The position numbers and the translations under genes were made by a program. From assembly GCA_947177925.1 (NCBI GenBank), contig CAMWWJ010000039.1, forward strand, positions 1 to 15,565: a stretch of DNA of 15,565 nt, read 5' to 3'. Positions 1 to 6,271 of the stretch are shown here, in pieces. The notes under the pieces were generated by a model that saw only the letters and a list, made by a program, of their open reading frames with translations, was not told where the DNA came from and searched no databases. Each line of letters opens with the position of its first letter. Within the stretch, counting starts at the first letter, position 1. This DNA comes from an uncultured Lachnospiraceae bacterium. GTDB taxonomy: Bacteria; Bacillota; Clostridia; Lachnospirales; Lachnospiraceae.

Positions 1-25
1 GTTCTTCATTTGTGAGTTTTTTCAT
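1..25 (-). CDS. 5' end of an unidentified gene, cut by the window edge
   Basis: Only the first eight codons are inside the window, reading MKKLTNEE from the ATG at 25-23 on the minus strand. A GGAGG ribosome binding site lies at 40-36 with a 10-nt spacer, inside the last codons of the preceding minus-strand gene, whose stop codon (29-27) is one base before this ATG. This packing indicates an operon with translational coupling. The function cannot be told from eight residues. The start itself is well supported by the Shine-Dalgarno sequence and spacing. Confidence 0.6.
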
Positions 26-26
26 G

Positions 27-449
27 TTACCACATCCTCCCTGCAAGCATTGTGAGCTTTATGAATGTAAGCGAATCGTTTTCCTTTAAATAAATATTGT
101 CATCAAGGTTTTCCAGTTCGCTGTTGTTTAAAAACACGCGGTAAATTCCATCCTCAAAGGACTGCAGTGCATTTTCAACAGCTTTATGTAAGGATTGTTC
201 TTTGCCGCCATAATTTATTCCGAAGGCAATTTTACCAATTTGGGCCATATCGGTTATTTGATTTCTGGAAAGGGGCTTTGCATTGTTTTCCCCCTCACGG
301 ATCCGTTCATTGAAGGAAGCCACGTAGCTTGTGACGGTCTGGATGATCAGTTCCCGCACCGTTTTTGGTACAGGGTGGTATTCAAAATCAATAGGCGCGA
401 TTTTCTGCTTTCGCTCACCTATCTGCTTTAAATTAATTTTTAAAACCAT
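27..449 (-). CDS. Hypothetical 140-residue protein, first gene of a minus-strand operon
   Basis: This is a complete 140-residue soluble protein with no signal peptide or membrane segment. The ATG at 449-447 has an AGGAG site 7 nt upstream and a good promoter at 510-538. The N-terminus is basic and the C-terminus ends in LTMLAGRMW. A central segment (VGK-like MAQIGKIAFG, then ALQSFEDGIYRVFLN) looks compact and conserved, suggesting a small partner protein rather than an enzyme; no catalytic motif is visible. It is followed after one base by another gene. From memory, similar small proteins precede large DUF4132/WGR-type genes in Firmicutes, but the window does not show enough of the downstream gene to test this. 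Function is not assigned. Confidence 0.75.
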   Translation of the reverse strand: MVLKINLKQIGERKQKIAPIDFEYHPVPKTVRELIIQTVTSYVASFNERIREGENNAKPLSRNQITDMAQIGKIAFGINYGGKEQSLHKAVENALQSFEDGIYRVFLNNSELENLDDNIYLKENDSLTFIKLTMLAGRMW

Positions 450-509
450 TTCGTTTCTCCTGGAATTATGTACCTGTTGGAATAATGATTAGATATGAGT
501 GATACTGAA

Positions 510-538
510 ATTATAGCATACAGACAGTGGAATCACAA
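510..538 (-). promoter_or_regulatory. Sigma-A-like promoter for the minus-strand operon
   Basis: On the minus strand the hexamers TTGTGA (538-533) and TATAAT (515-510) are separated by 17 nt. The -10 box matches consensus exactly and the -35 box matches four of six positions. Transcription would start near 503 and give a ~55-nt leader before the hypothetical gene. Confidence 0.7.
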
Positions 539-598
539 TGATATGTCATGCCCTGTTTGTGCAATGATTACTTAACACGAACTTTTTTCCAAAACCAG

Positions 599-626
599 TT
601 GTAATATATGGAAAAAAATATATAAT
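599..626 (+). promoter_or_regulatory. Sigma-A-like promoter of the flagellin-like gene
   Basis: TTGTAA (599-604) and TATAAT (621-626) are separated by 16 nt; a second overlapping TATAAT follows at 626-631. Transcription would start near 633. No sigma-28 type (TAAA plus GCCGATAA) promoter is visible, so this flagellin-like gene does not appear to be under FliA control as late flagellin genes usually are. Confidence 0.6.
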
Positions 627-676
627 ATAATTATCATAAATAGCGGATTTAGTGGTTCACACAAGGAGGTGTGGCT

Positions 677-1438
677 ATGAGTACTATGTCTGTAAGTAGT
701 GGGATTTATGATTCGTATTCGCATATTTCCAGTGGAAAGAGGATTAATACTGCGGCAGATGATGCGGCAGGGCTCGCCATTGGGAAAAAGATGGAAAAAG
801 AAGAGACAGGTCTTGGTGTGGGCGCCCAAAATGCGAGGGACGGTATTAGTGCACTGAATGTAGCGGATGGCGCTTTGGATGGCATTATGGATTCCCTGCA
901 GAGAATTCGTGAGCTTGCCCTGAAATCTATGAATGGCACCAACTCTGACTCAGATAAGCAAACGTATCAGGCAGAAATCGATCAGTTAAAGGAAGGTATC
1001 CAGTCATTAGCTAAAAATACTACCTTTAATAAGTATAAGCTATTGGATGGAAGCATGGCAGATCTGGAACTGGCGATTAGCCCTGACGGAACCGGTATGA
1101 AAATCGGGATGGTGAATTCCACGTTAGAAGCATTGGGCATTGCGGATTTTGATGTGACGTCTGGTGACTTTAGTCTGGATGCCATTGATAATGCCATGAA
1201 GTCTATATCCGATAAAAGAACCAATCTGGGTGTTTCAACCAATCGTTTGGAATATGCTTATTCCTATAATACTTCGGCTAAGCTGGAGCAGTTAAGTGCC
1301 AGAAGCCGTATAGAAGACCTGGATATGCCCAAGGCAATTACTGAGAAAAAGAAACAGGAGCTTTTGGGTCAATACAAAAATCTGATGCTGAGAAGCCGGA
1401 TGAATCAGAATTCCATGATATTAAGGCTGTTCAACTGA
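677..1438 (+). CDS. Short flagellin-like protein (orphan, truncated D0 region)
   Basis: A 253-residue protein related to bacterial flagellin. The N-terminal flagellin core is clear: SSGKRINTAADDAAGLAIG (18-36), NARDGISALNVADGAL (52-67), LQRIRELALK (74-83) and a FNKYKLLDGS segment (117-126). The C-terminal core is recognisable but diverged: RTNLGVSTNRLEYAY (181-195) and SRIEDLDMPKAI (210-221). The canonical extreme N-terminus (M-x-I-N-x-N plus about 15 further residues before the SSG motif) is missing, and the C-terminus ends LRLFN instead of the usual LL(G/R). The hypervariable D2/D3 region is reduced to about 50 residues. The start is ATG 677: AGGAGGT at 664-670 lies 6 nt upstream, whereas an in-frame GTG at 671 abuts it. 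No other flagellar gene is in the window. It may be a filament-minor, secreted or vestigial flagellin. Confidence 0.85.
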   Translation: MSTMSVSSGIYDSYSHISSGKRINTAADDAAGLAIGKKMEKEETGLGVGAQNARDGISALNVADGALDGIMDSLQRIRELALKSMNGTNSDSDKQTYQAEIDQLKEGIQSLAKNTTFNKYKLLDGSMADLELAISPDGTGMKIGMVNSTLEALGIADFDVTSGDFSLDAIDNAMKSISDKRTNLGVSTNRLEYAYSYNTSAKLEQLSARSRIEDLDMPKAITEKKKQELLGQYKNLMLRSRMNQNSMILRLFN

Positions 1439-1515
1439 TGTAATGGTTTGACCTGTTTTGCTTCAGCCCCTACTTTTATATTTTTATATATCGAGTATAT
1501 CGAAGCTTTTCCACA

Positions 1516-1744
1516 GATGGCTTTTTCGATACACAGTGGGAGACGGCATGGCAGGGGATAGGATAGTCTTAGAGGCCTATAAGGAAAGTCCCCGATACAA
1601 GATCGGGGAAAAGTAAAGGCGCCGGTCCTTACGCACCGTACTTTGGTGCGTTAGTACCGTTGCGTCTTTGCAGAGCGAAAGCGTGCCCCTAAGACTATCC
1701 TATCCCCTGCCATGCCGTCTCCCACGTCCTCTTATCCAAATCCT
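1516..1744 (+). repeat. Hairpin element copy A (37-bp perfect stem, structured core)
   Basis: The arms 1536-1572 and 1689-1725 are exact reverse complements over 37 bp, beginning GTGGGAGACG and ending CTATCCT...-type sequence in the other arm. After one A-C mismatch, GGC (1574-1576) and GCC (1685-1687) extend the stem. The 5' flank contains GGCTTTTTCGATACACA and the 3' flank ACGTCC followed by TTATCCAAATCC. The core between the arms shares 40 identical nt with copy B and a 30-nt identical block ending in GAAAGCGTGCCC with copy C. This copy alone has an extra hairpin in its core (1590-1608). There is no T-tract after the stem and no open reading frame. The element boundaries are estimated from flank similarity. 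Confidence 0.85.
1590..1608 (+). other. Extra 7-bp hairpin inside the core of element A
   Basis: CCCCGAT (1590-1596) pairs with ATCGGGG (1602-1608) around a 5-nt loop. Copies B and C lack this segment and have a shorter GGC/GCC mini-stem at the same place, so the core tolerates replacement of one helix by another. Confidence 0.65.
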
Positions 1745-1826
1745 CGTCCCTCCCTGACAAAACACTCTGAATCGTTACTGATGTAAAATCATTTGCAAAA
1801 TCAAGAAAATAAAATTTCCTGATTCA

Positions 1827-1855
1827 TTGACAGACCCCTCATCCTATGTTATATT
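1827..1855 (+). promoter_or_regulatory. Strong promoter of the polyamine operon
   Basis: A perfect TTGACA (1827-1832) and TATATT (1850-1855) are spaced by exactly 17 nt. Transcription would begin near 1862 and produce a leader of about 336 nt before speD. It lies outside element A, so expression of the operon does not depend on that element. Confidence 0.75.
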
Positions 1856-2062
1856 AAAAAACGTATGGAAACAGATTTTGTTCATTGGTTTCCTTATTGA
1901 TTGAGTTAAAAGCTCAAATTTTATAAGTTGGTTACTTCATAACCCGTGTACATGCAGTGCACAAAACTTGTGAAACGGTCAATAAGAGTAGTAAAAGTAA
2001 TATATTTGCTATATAGACTCTGGTCATAATCTGTTTTTACTTCAATACCATATACGGAATCC

Positions 2063-2110
2063 ATGGAAATGCCAAATTTTCGTATGAATTTTGAAAAAAT
2101 TGTCAGATGA
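2063..2110 (+). CDS. Possible 15-codon leader peptide upstream of speD
   Basis: ATG at 2063 opens a short frame reading MEMPNFRMNFEKIVR, with TGA at 2108-2110, six bases before the 5' arm of the terminator hairpin. A ribosome at its stop codon would cover that arm. Two arginine codons (CGT, and AGA as the last codon) are notable because arginine feeds the pathway. The ribosome binding site is weak (only CGGA-like bases upstream), so translation is uncertain. Confidence 0.25.
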   Translation: MEMPNFRMNFEKIVR

Positions 2111-2116
2111 AGCGTA

Positions 2117-2157
2117 ACGCAGGTAAAGGTTGTGAAAGCCATTTATCTGCGTTTTTT
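2117..2157 (+). terminator. Intrinsic terminator inside the speD leader
   Basis: ACGCAGGTAAA (2117-2127) pairs with TTTATCTGCGT (2142-2152), eleven pairs including one G-U, around a 14-nt loop. Six T residues follow from 2152. It lies between the operon promoter and speD, only 41 bp before the start codon, so it must be read through for the operon to be expressed. This indicates regulated premature termination; a less likely reading is the end of a separate small RNA. Confidence 0.7.
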
Positions 2158-2197
2158 ATTCCTCCAAAATAAGAGGATGCCAGAAAGGAAGATTCCC

Positions 2198-2968
2198 ATG
2201 GAAGGTAAATTAAAATTATACGGTTTCAATAATCTGACCAAATCTTTGAGTTTTAATATATATGATGTGTGCTATGCGGAGACTTTTGCTGAGCAGATGG
2301 ATTACATTTCTTATATCGACCAGGAATACAATTCGGAACGCCTTACGAAGATATTAGTGGATGTAGTGGAAATGATCGGGGCAAAGATCTTAAATATTTC
2401 CCGTCAGGATTATGACCCTCAAGGGGCAAGCGTGACGATTCTTATTGCGGAGGACTCTATGGTGCCCATGGGAGATACGATAGTGGCCCATTTGGATAAA
2501 AGTCATGTAACGGTCCATACCTATCCGGAATACCATCCGGAAAACTGTCTGGCGACTTTTCGGGTGGATATTGATGTGGAAACCTGTGGGAAGATTACCC
2601 CTCTTTCCACATTGGATTATCTGATTCGCTCTTTTGATTCAGATATTATCACAATGGATTACCGGGTGCGGGGGTTTACAAGAGATGTATCCGGGAAAAA
2701 GCTGTTTATGGATCACAAGATGTCTTCTATTCAAAACTATATTGATGAAGAGATATTGAAAAAATATGATATTGTGGATATCAACCTGGAAAAGGCCAAT
2801 ATCTTTCATACAAAGATGATGTTAAAGGAACGAAAATTGCAGGATTATCTGTTTAAGACAGATGTGGATGAGCTTCCTATGGAAACAAGACATGAGATTG
2901 AAAAAAGCCTGCAAAAAGAAATGATGGAAATTTTTACCGGTGAACAACGGTATGAAGGAGATAGATAG
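2198..2968 (+). CDS. speD: S-adenosylmethionine decarboxylase proenzyme (E. coli-type, class 1A)
   Basis: SpeD decarboxylates S-adenosylmethionine to supply the aminopropyl donor for SpeE. The 256-residue protein closely follows E. coli SpeD: KLKLYGFNNLTKSLSF (4-19), NISRQDYDPQGASVTIL (66-82), AHLDKSHVTVHTYPE (97-111), then DYRVRGFTRDVSG and IFHTKMMLKE. Self-cleavage is expected between Lys101 and Ser102 in the DKSH motif, the serine becoming the pyruvoyl cofactor. It is shorter than the E. coli enzyme (264 residues) by a loop before the cleavage site. The start at ATG 2198 is chosen because the family begins there and AAAGGA lies at 2184-2189; an upstream in-frame ATG at 2132 falls within the terminator loop and would add 22 unrelated residues. 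It is the first gene of the operon; speA begins one base after its stop. Confidence 0.95.
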   Translation: MEGKLKLYGFNNLTKSLSFNIYDVCYAETFAEQMDYISYIDQEYNSERLTKILVDVVEMIGAKILNISRQDYDPQGASVTILIAEDSMVPMGDTIVAHLDKSHVTVHTYPEYHPENCLATFRVDIDVETCGKITPLSTLDYLIRSFDSDIITMDYRVRGFTRDVSGKKLFMDHKMSSIQNYIDEEILKKYDIVDINLEKANIFHTKMMLKERKLQDYLFKTDVDELPMETRHEIEKSLQKEMMEIFTGEQRYEGDR

Positions 2969-2969
2969 C

Positions 2970-4424
2970 ATGGGACAATATTCTCAGAAGGATGCCCCGA
3001 TTTTTGAGGCATTGGAACGGTTTCGCAAAATGCGGGTAGTGCCTTTTGACGTGCCCGGACATAAAAGAGGAAGAGGGAACCCGGAGCTGGTGCGGCTTTT
3101 AGGAGAACAATGTGTAGGGCTTGATGTGAATTCCATGAAGCCTCTGGACAATCTCTGCCACCCGGTTTCGGTCATCAGGGAAGCGGAAAAGCTGGCGGCG
3201 GAAGCCTTTGGAGCTGCAGAAGCTTTTTTAATGGTAGGCGGGACAACCTCCTCCGTCCAGAGCATGGTACTGACAGTATGCAAACGGGGCGATAAGATTA
3301 TTCTTCCAAGGAATGTACATAGAAGCGTCATCAATGCGCTTGTATTGTGCGGGGCAAAGCCGGTTTATGTAAACCCGGAAGTGAACCAGCGCCTTGGAAT
3401 TTCCCTGGGGATGGAAACCGCCCAGGTGGAGCAGGCGATTCTGGACCATCCGGATGCAGTGGCAGTTTTAGTAAATAATCCTACTTATTACGGGATTTGT
3501 TCCGACTTATCCGCTATTGTAAAGCTTGCCCACAGCCATGGCATGAAGGTGTTAGCGGATGAAGCTCATGGGACCCATCTGTATTTTGGGGAAAATCTTC
3601 CCATATCCGCCATGAAGGCAGGAGCGGATATGGCAGCGGTCAGTATGCATAAATCGGGAGGAAGCCTGACACAGAGCTCTTTTTTACTGGCAGGACCCAA
3701 TATCAATGCAGGCTATGCAAGGCAGATCATTAATCTGACCCAGACAACAAGCGGTTCCTATCTGTTATTATCCAGCCTTGATATTTCCAGAAGAAATCTG
3801 GCTCTTCGTGGAAAGGAAGAATATGCAAGAGTGGTGGAGCTTGCAGAATATGCCAGAGCGGAAATCAACCAGATCGGGGATTATTATGCGTACTCCAGAG
3901 AGCTGATAAACGGCAGCAGTATTTATGACTTTGACGTGACCAAGCTTTCCGTCAATACGTTGGATATAGGGCTTGCGGGGATTGAAGTATATGATATTTT
4001 AAGGGATGAGTATGACATCCAGATTGAGTTTGGGGATTTTGGCAATATTCTTGCCTATATTTCCGTAGGAGACAGAAGGCAGGATGTGGAACGGCTCGTA
4101 AGCGCTCTTGCGGAAGTAAAGCGCCGCTATAAGAGAGATAAAGCGGGGCTTTTGACCCAGGAATATATTGAGCCAACAGTGGAGGTAACCCCACAGGAAG
4201 CATTTTATGCAGAAAAGGAATCGGTATCCTTAGAGGAATCGGCAGGGCGGATCTGCAGCGAATTTGTCATGTGCTATCCGCCGGGCATTCCCATTATCGC
4301 TCCCGGAGAGCGGATTACGAAGCAGATTATCGAATATATACAGTATGCAAGGAAAAAGGGCTGCTCCATGACAGGACCGGAGGATGCCAATATAGAAAGA
4401 CTGAATGTGTTGAAGGGAGTGTAA
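2970..4424 (+). CDS. speA: Orn/Lys/Arg decarboxylase, short fold-III type; probably arginine decarboxylase
   Basis: A PLP-dependent decarboxylase of the aspartate-aminotransferase fold, 484 residues, the length of Bacillus SpeA rather than the ~700-residue enterobacterial inducible enzymes. The N-terminus has VPFDVPGHKRG (24-34); ADEAHG (196-201) binds the cofactor ring, and Lys228 in SMHKSGG is the Schiff-base lysine; the C-terminal domain carries CYPPGIPIIAPGE. The likely reaction is arginine to agmatine, inferred from the ureohydrolase two genes downstream, but lysine or ornithine cannot be excluded by sequence alone. The start is ATG 2970: AAGGAG at 2955-2960 sits 9 nt upstream within the end of speD. 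In-frame GTG 2940 and ATG 2952 are less likely because the first overlaps speD and the second lies just before the site. The enzyme is cytosolic. Confidence 0.9.
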   Translation: MGQYSQKDAPIFEALERFRKMRVVPFDVPGHKRGRGNPELVRLLGEQCVGLDVNSMKPLDNLCHPVSVIREAEKLAAEAFGAAEAFLMVGGTTSSVQSMVLTVCKRGDKIILPRNVHRSVINALVLCGAKPVYVNPEVNQRLGISLGMETAQVEQAILDHPDAVAVLVNNPTYYGICSDLSAIVKLAHSHGMKVLADEAHGTHLYFGENLPISAMKAGADMAAVSMHKSGGSLTQSSFLLAGPNINAGYARQIINLTQTTSGSYLLLSSLDISRRNLALRGKEEYARVVELAEYARAEINQIGDYYAYSRELINGSSIYDFDVTKLSVNTLDIGLAGIEVYDILRDEYDIQIEFGDFGNILAYISVGDRRQDVERLVSALAEVKRRYKRDKAGLLTQEYIEPTVEVTPQEAFYAEKESVSLEESAGRICSEFVMCYPPGIPIIAPGERITKQIIEYIQYARKKGCSMTGPEDANIERLNVLKGV

Positions 4425-4428
4425 GTGA

Positions 4429-5280
4429 ATGGAGTTATGGTTTACGGAGCGTCACACCCCAAATGTGAAGTTTTCCATTCGGGTGGACAGGCAGCTATAC
4501 AGCGGGCACAGTGATTTTCAGCGGATTGATGTGTTTGAGTCCAAGGAATTCGGACGGTTCCTCACTCTGGACGGTTATATGATGTTAACGGAAAAGGATG
4601 AATTCATTTATCATGAAATGATTACCCATGTGCCTATGGCAGTTCATCCCGATGTGGAAAAGGTGCTGGTCATAGGAGCCGGAGACGGTGGGGTAATCAG
4701 GGAGCTGACCCGTTATGCTTCCATTAAGGAAATCGATATGGTAGAAATTGACCCGTTGGTGGTGGAGGTGTGTAAGAAATATCTTCCCCAGACGGCATGT
4801 CGCTTTGATGATCCAAGGCTTCATATTTATTATGAAGACGGGCTTCGCTTTATTCGTTCCAGGGAAAATGTGTACGATTTGATCATCGTGGATTCCACAG
4901 ATCCCTTTGGACCGGGAGAAGGGCTGTTTACAAAGGAATTTTACGGAAACTGCTATAAAGCATTAAAAGAGGATGGAATTATGGTAAACCAGCATGAAAG
5001 CCCCTTTTATCCGGAGGATGCCATTGCCTGTCAGCGTGCTCATAAGCGGATTGTGGAAAGCTTCCCAATCAGCCGGGTATATCAGGTTCATATTCCCACG
5101 TATCCTTCCGGGCACTGGCTTTTTGGCTTTGCTTCCAAAAAGTACCATCCCCTTCATGATTTTGAGGCTACTAAATGGAACATGCTTGGAATCAATACCA
5201 GATACTATACACCAAGGCTTCACGGGGGCTGTTTTGCCCTGCCGGCTTATGTGGAGGAAATGTTAAGAGATGTTGAATAA
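4429..5280 (+). CDS. speE: Spermidine synthase-family aminopropyltransferase
   Basis: SpeE transfers the aminopropyl group from decarboxylated SAM to an amine acceptor. The 283-residue protein has the N-terminal beta-strand domain (FQRIDVFESKEFGRFLTLDG, 30-49) and a Rossmann methyltransferase-like core: VIGAGDGGVIRE (81-92), EIDPLVVEVCKKYLP (106-120), YEDGLRF (135-141) and the catalytic DSTDPFGPGEGLF (155-167). The acceptor pocket region reads NQHESPFYPED (187-197). The acceptor may be putrescine, giving spermidine, or agmatine, giving N1-aminopropylagmatine; the following ureohydrolase would suit either. AAGGGAG at 4413-4419 precedes the ATG by 9 nt, and the gene starts four bases after the speA stop. 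It overlaps speB by 11 nt. Confidence 0.93.
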   Translation: MELWFTERHTPNVKFSIRVDRQLYSGHSDFQRIDVFESKEFGRFLTLDGYMMLTEKDEFIYHEMITHVPMAVHPDVEKVLVIGAGDGGVIRELTRYASIKEIDMVEIDPLVVEVCKKYLPQTACRFDDPRLHIYYEDGLRFIRSRENVYDLIIVDSTDPFGPGEGLFTKEFYGNCYKALKEDGIMVNQHESPFYPEDAIACQRAHKRIVESFPISRVYQVHIPTYPSGHWLFGFASKKYHPLHDFEATKWNMLGINTRYYTPRLHGGCFALPAYVEEMLRDVE

Positions 5281-6121
5281 AAATATAGAGACTTTTATCG
5301 GATGTGACTGTGAATATGAAGAGGCAAAGGTGGTGCTGTTTGGAGCACCCTTTGATTCTACCACCTCCAACCGTCCGGGCACCCGGTTTGGAAGCCGGGC
5401 GATCAGGGGAGAGTCCTTTGGACTGGAAACCTACAGCCCTTATCTGGATAAGGATTTAACGGACTATTCCTTTTTTGACAGCGGAGATTTGGAGCTTTGC
5501 TTTGGAGATAGTGAGCTGGCTTTGGATGCTATCCGGGAAAGGGCGGAAATCATTTTAAAGGACGGAAAACTTCCTTTTATGATTGGAGGAGAGCACCTTG
5601 TTACGTTAGGGGCAGTGAGAGCGGCAGCGGACAAATATCCGGATCTGCATATCATTCATTTTGATGCTCATGCGGATTTGCGGGAGGAATATCTGGGTGC
5701 AGGGCTGTCCCATGCCTGTGTCCTTAGAAGATGTTACGATATTTTAGGGGATGGCCGGATTTTTCAGTTTGGTATCCGTTCCGGTGACCGGGAAGAATTT
5801 CAGTGGGGAAAAGAGCATGTATTTACAAGGAAGTTTGATTTTGAAGGCCTGGAGCAGGTTGTGGAAGAGTTGAAGGGAAAGCCTGTCTATTTTACCATCG
5901 ACCTGGATGTGCTGGATCCTTCTGTTTTTCCGGGAACAGGAACGCCGGAAGCAGGAGGCGTGTCTTTCTTGGAGCTGCTTCATGCTATTGATACAGTGTG
6001 TAGGGGGAGCAGAGTCGTTGCCTGTGACGTAAATGAATTAAGTCCGGCTTATGATCCCAGCGGGATTTCAACTGCCACGGCATGTAAGGTAGTAAGAGAG
6101 CTGCTTCTGAGCCTTGTGTGA
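5270..6121 (+). CDS. speB: Agmatinase-family ureohydrolase (agmatine or N1-aminopropylagmatine)
   Basis: A binuclear manganese ureohydrolase of the arginase/agmatinase family, 283 residues. Metal ligands are visible: His109 in GGEHLVTLG, Asp132, His134 and Asp136 in DAHADLR, and Asp211 and Asp213 in DLDVLDPS. FDSTTSNRPGTRFGSRAIR (28-46) is the typical agmatinase N-terminal block, and CDVNELSPAYDPSGISTA the C-terminal one. It would release urea from agmatine to form putrescine, or from N1-aminopropylagmatine to form spermidine as in Thermus and Thermococcus. The ATG lies inside the last codons of speE (11-nt overlap) with GGAGG at 5253-5257, so translation is probably coupled. A 150-bp gap follows before the next gene, with no clear terminator. 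Confidence 0.92.
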   Translation: MLNKNIETFIGCDCEYEEAKVVLFGAPFDSTTSNRPGTRFGSRAIRGESFGLETYSPYLDKDLTDYSFFDSGDLELCFGDSELALDAIRERAEIILKDGKLPFMIGGEHLVTLGAVRAAADKYPDLHIIHFDAHADLREEYLGAGLSHACVLRRCYDILGDGRIFQFGIRSGDREEFQWGKEHVFTRKFDFEGLEQVVEELKGKPVYFTIDLDVLDPSVFPGTGTPEAGGVSFLELLHAIDTVCRGSRVVACDVNELSPAYDPSGISTATACKVVRELLLSLV

Positions 6122-6271
6122 CAGGAATGAGGCGGCAGCAGGTCGACTGTGCAGGAAACAAAGTTATGTAAATAAAATTGGATGACATACAATATGGAGA
6201 AATATGATAAATATTTCTAACAAGAAAACCAATTCCAAAAAGAAAACAATAGTTCAGGAGGAAAAGAAAAC

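Larger units (their letters stand above)
1439..2197 (+). other. Long intergenic region between flagellin and speD
   Basis: This 759-bp stretch carries no convincing protein gene. It contains hairpin element A (1516-1744), an AT-rich stretch, a strong promoter (1827-1855), and a structured leader with an intrinsic terminator (2117-2157) before speD. No clear T-tract terminator was found directly after the flagellin stop codon. Confidence 0.7.
1862..2197 (+). promoter_or_regulatory. Structured speD leader, candidate riboswitch or attenuator
   Basis: The leader has a run of hairpins: GGAAAC 1867-1872 with GTTTCC 1888-1893; TTGAG 1901-1905 with CTCAA 1913-1917; GGTTA 1930-1934 with TAACC 1940-1944; GTGTAC 1946-1951 with GTGCAC 1957-1962; AGAGT 1985-1989 with ACTCT 2017-2021, containing ATATA/TATAT. 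The segment 2035-2042 can pair either with AGTAAAA at 1990-1996 or with AGGTAAA at 2121-2127, the 5' arm of the terminator. This mutually exclusive arrangement is typical of attenuation. I do not recognise it as a named riboswitch class. Near speD, TTCCT (2159-2163) could also pair with AGGAA in the ribosome binding site. Confidence 0.5.

Noticed and set aside
671..676. GTG at 671 as the flagellin start
   Set aside because: It directly abuts the AGGAGGT site, leaving no spacer; ATG 677 has a 6-nt spacer.
1490..1531. TATCGAA/TTCGATA inverted repeat upstream of element A as its terminal repeat
   Set aside because: It pairs in copy A only; copies B and C share just the inner TTTCGATACACA, so it is not a general element end.
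1536..1725. Hairpin elements as ordinary intrinsic terminators
   Set aside because: The stems are far longer than terminators, there is no T-tract after either arm in any copy, and B lies inside an operon.
2132..2197. Upstream in-frame ATG as the speD start
   Set aside because: It lies in the terminator loop, lacks a ribosome binding site, and adds 22 residues absent from the family, while ATG 2198 gives the canonical N-terminus.
6122..6271. A separate promoter before the dehydrogenase gene
   Set aside because: AT-rich -10 like boxes exist, but none has a convincing -35 partner at 16-18 nt; the gap may simply be untranslated operon sequence.
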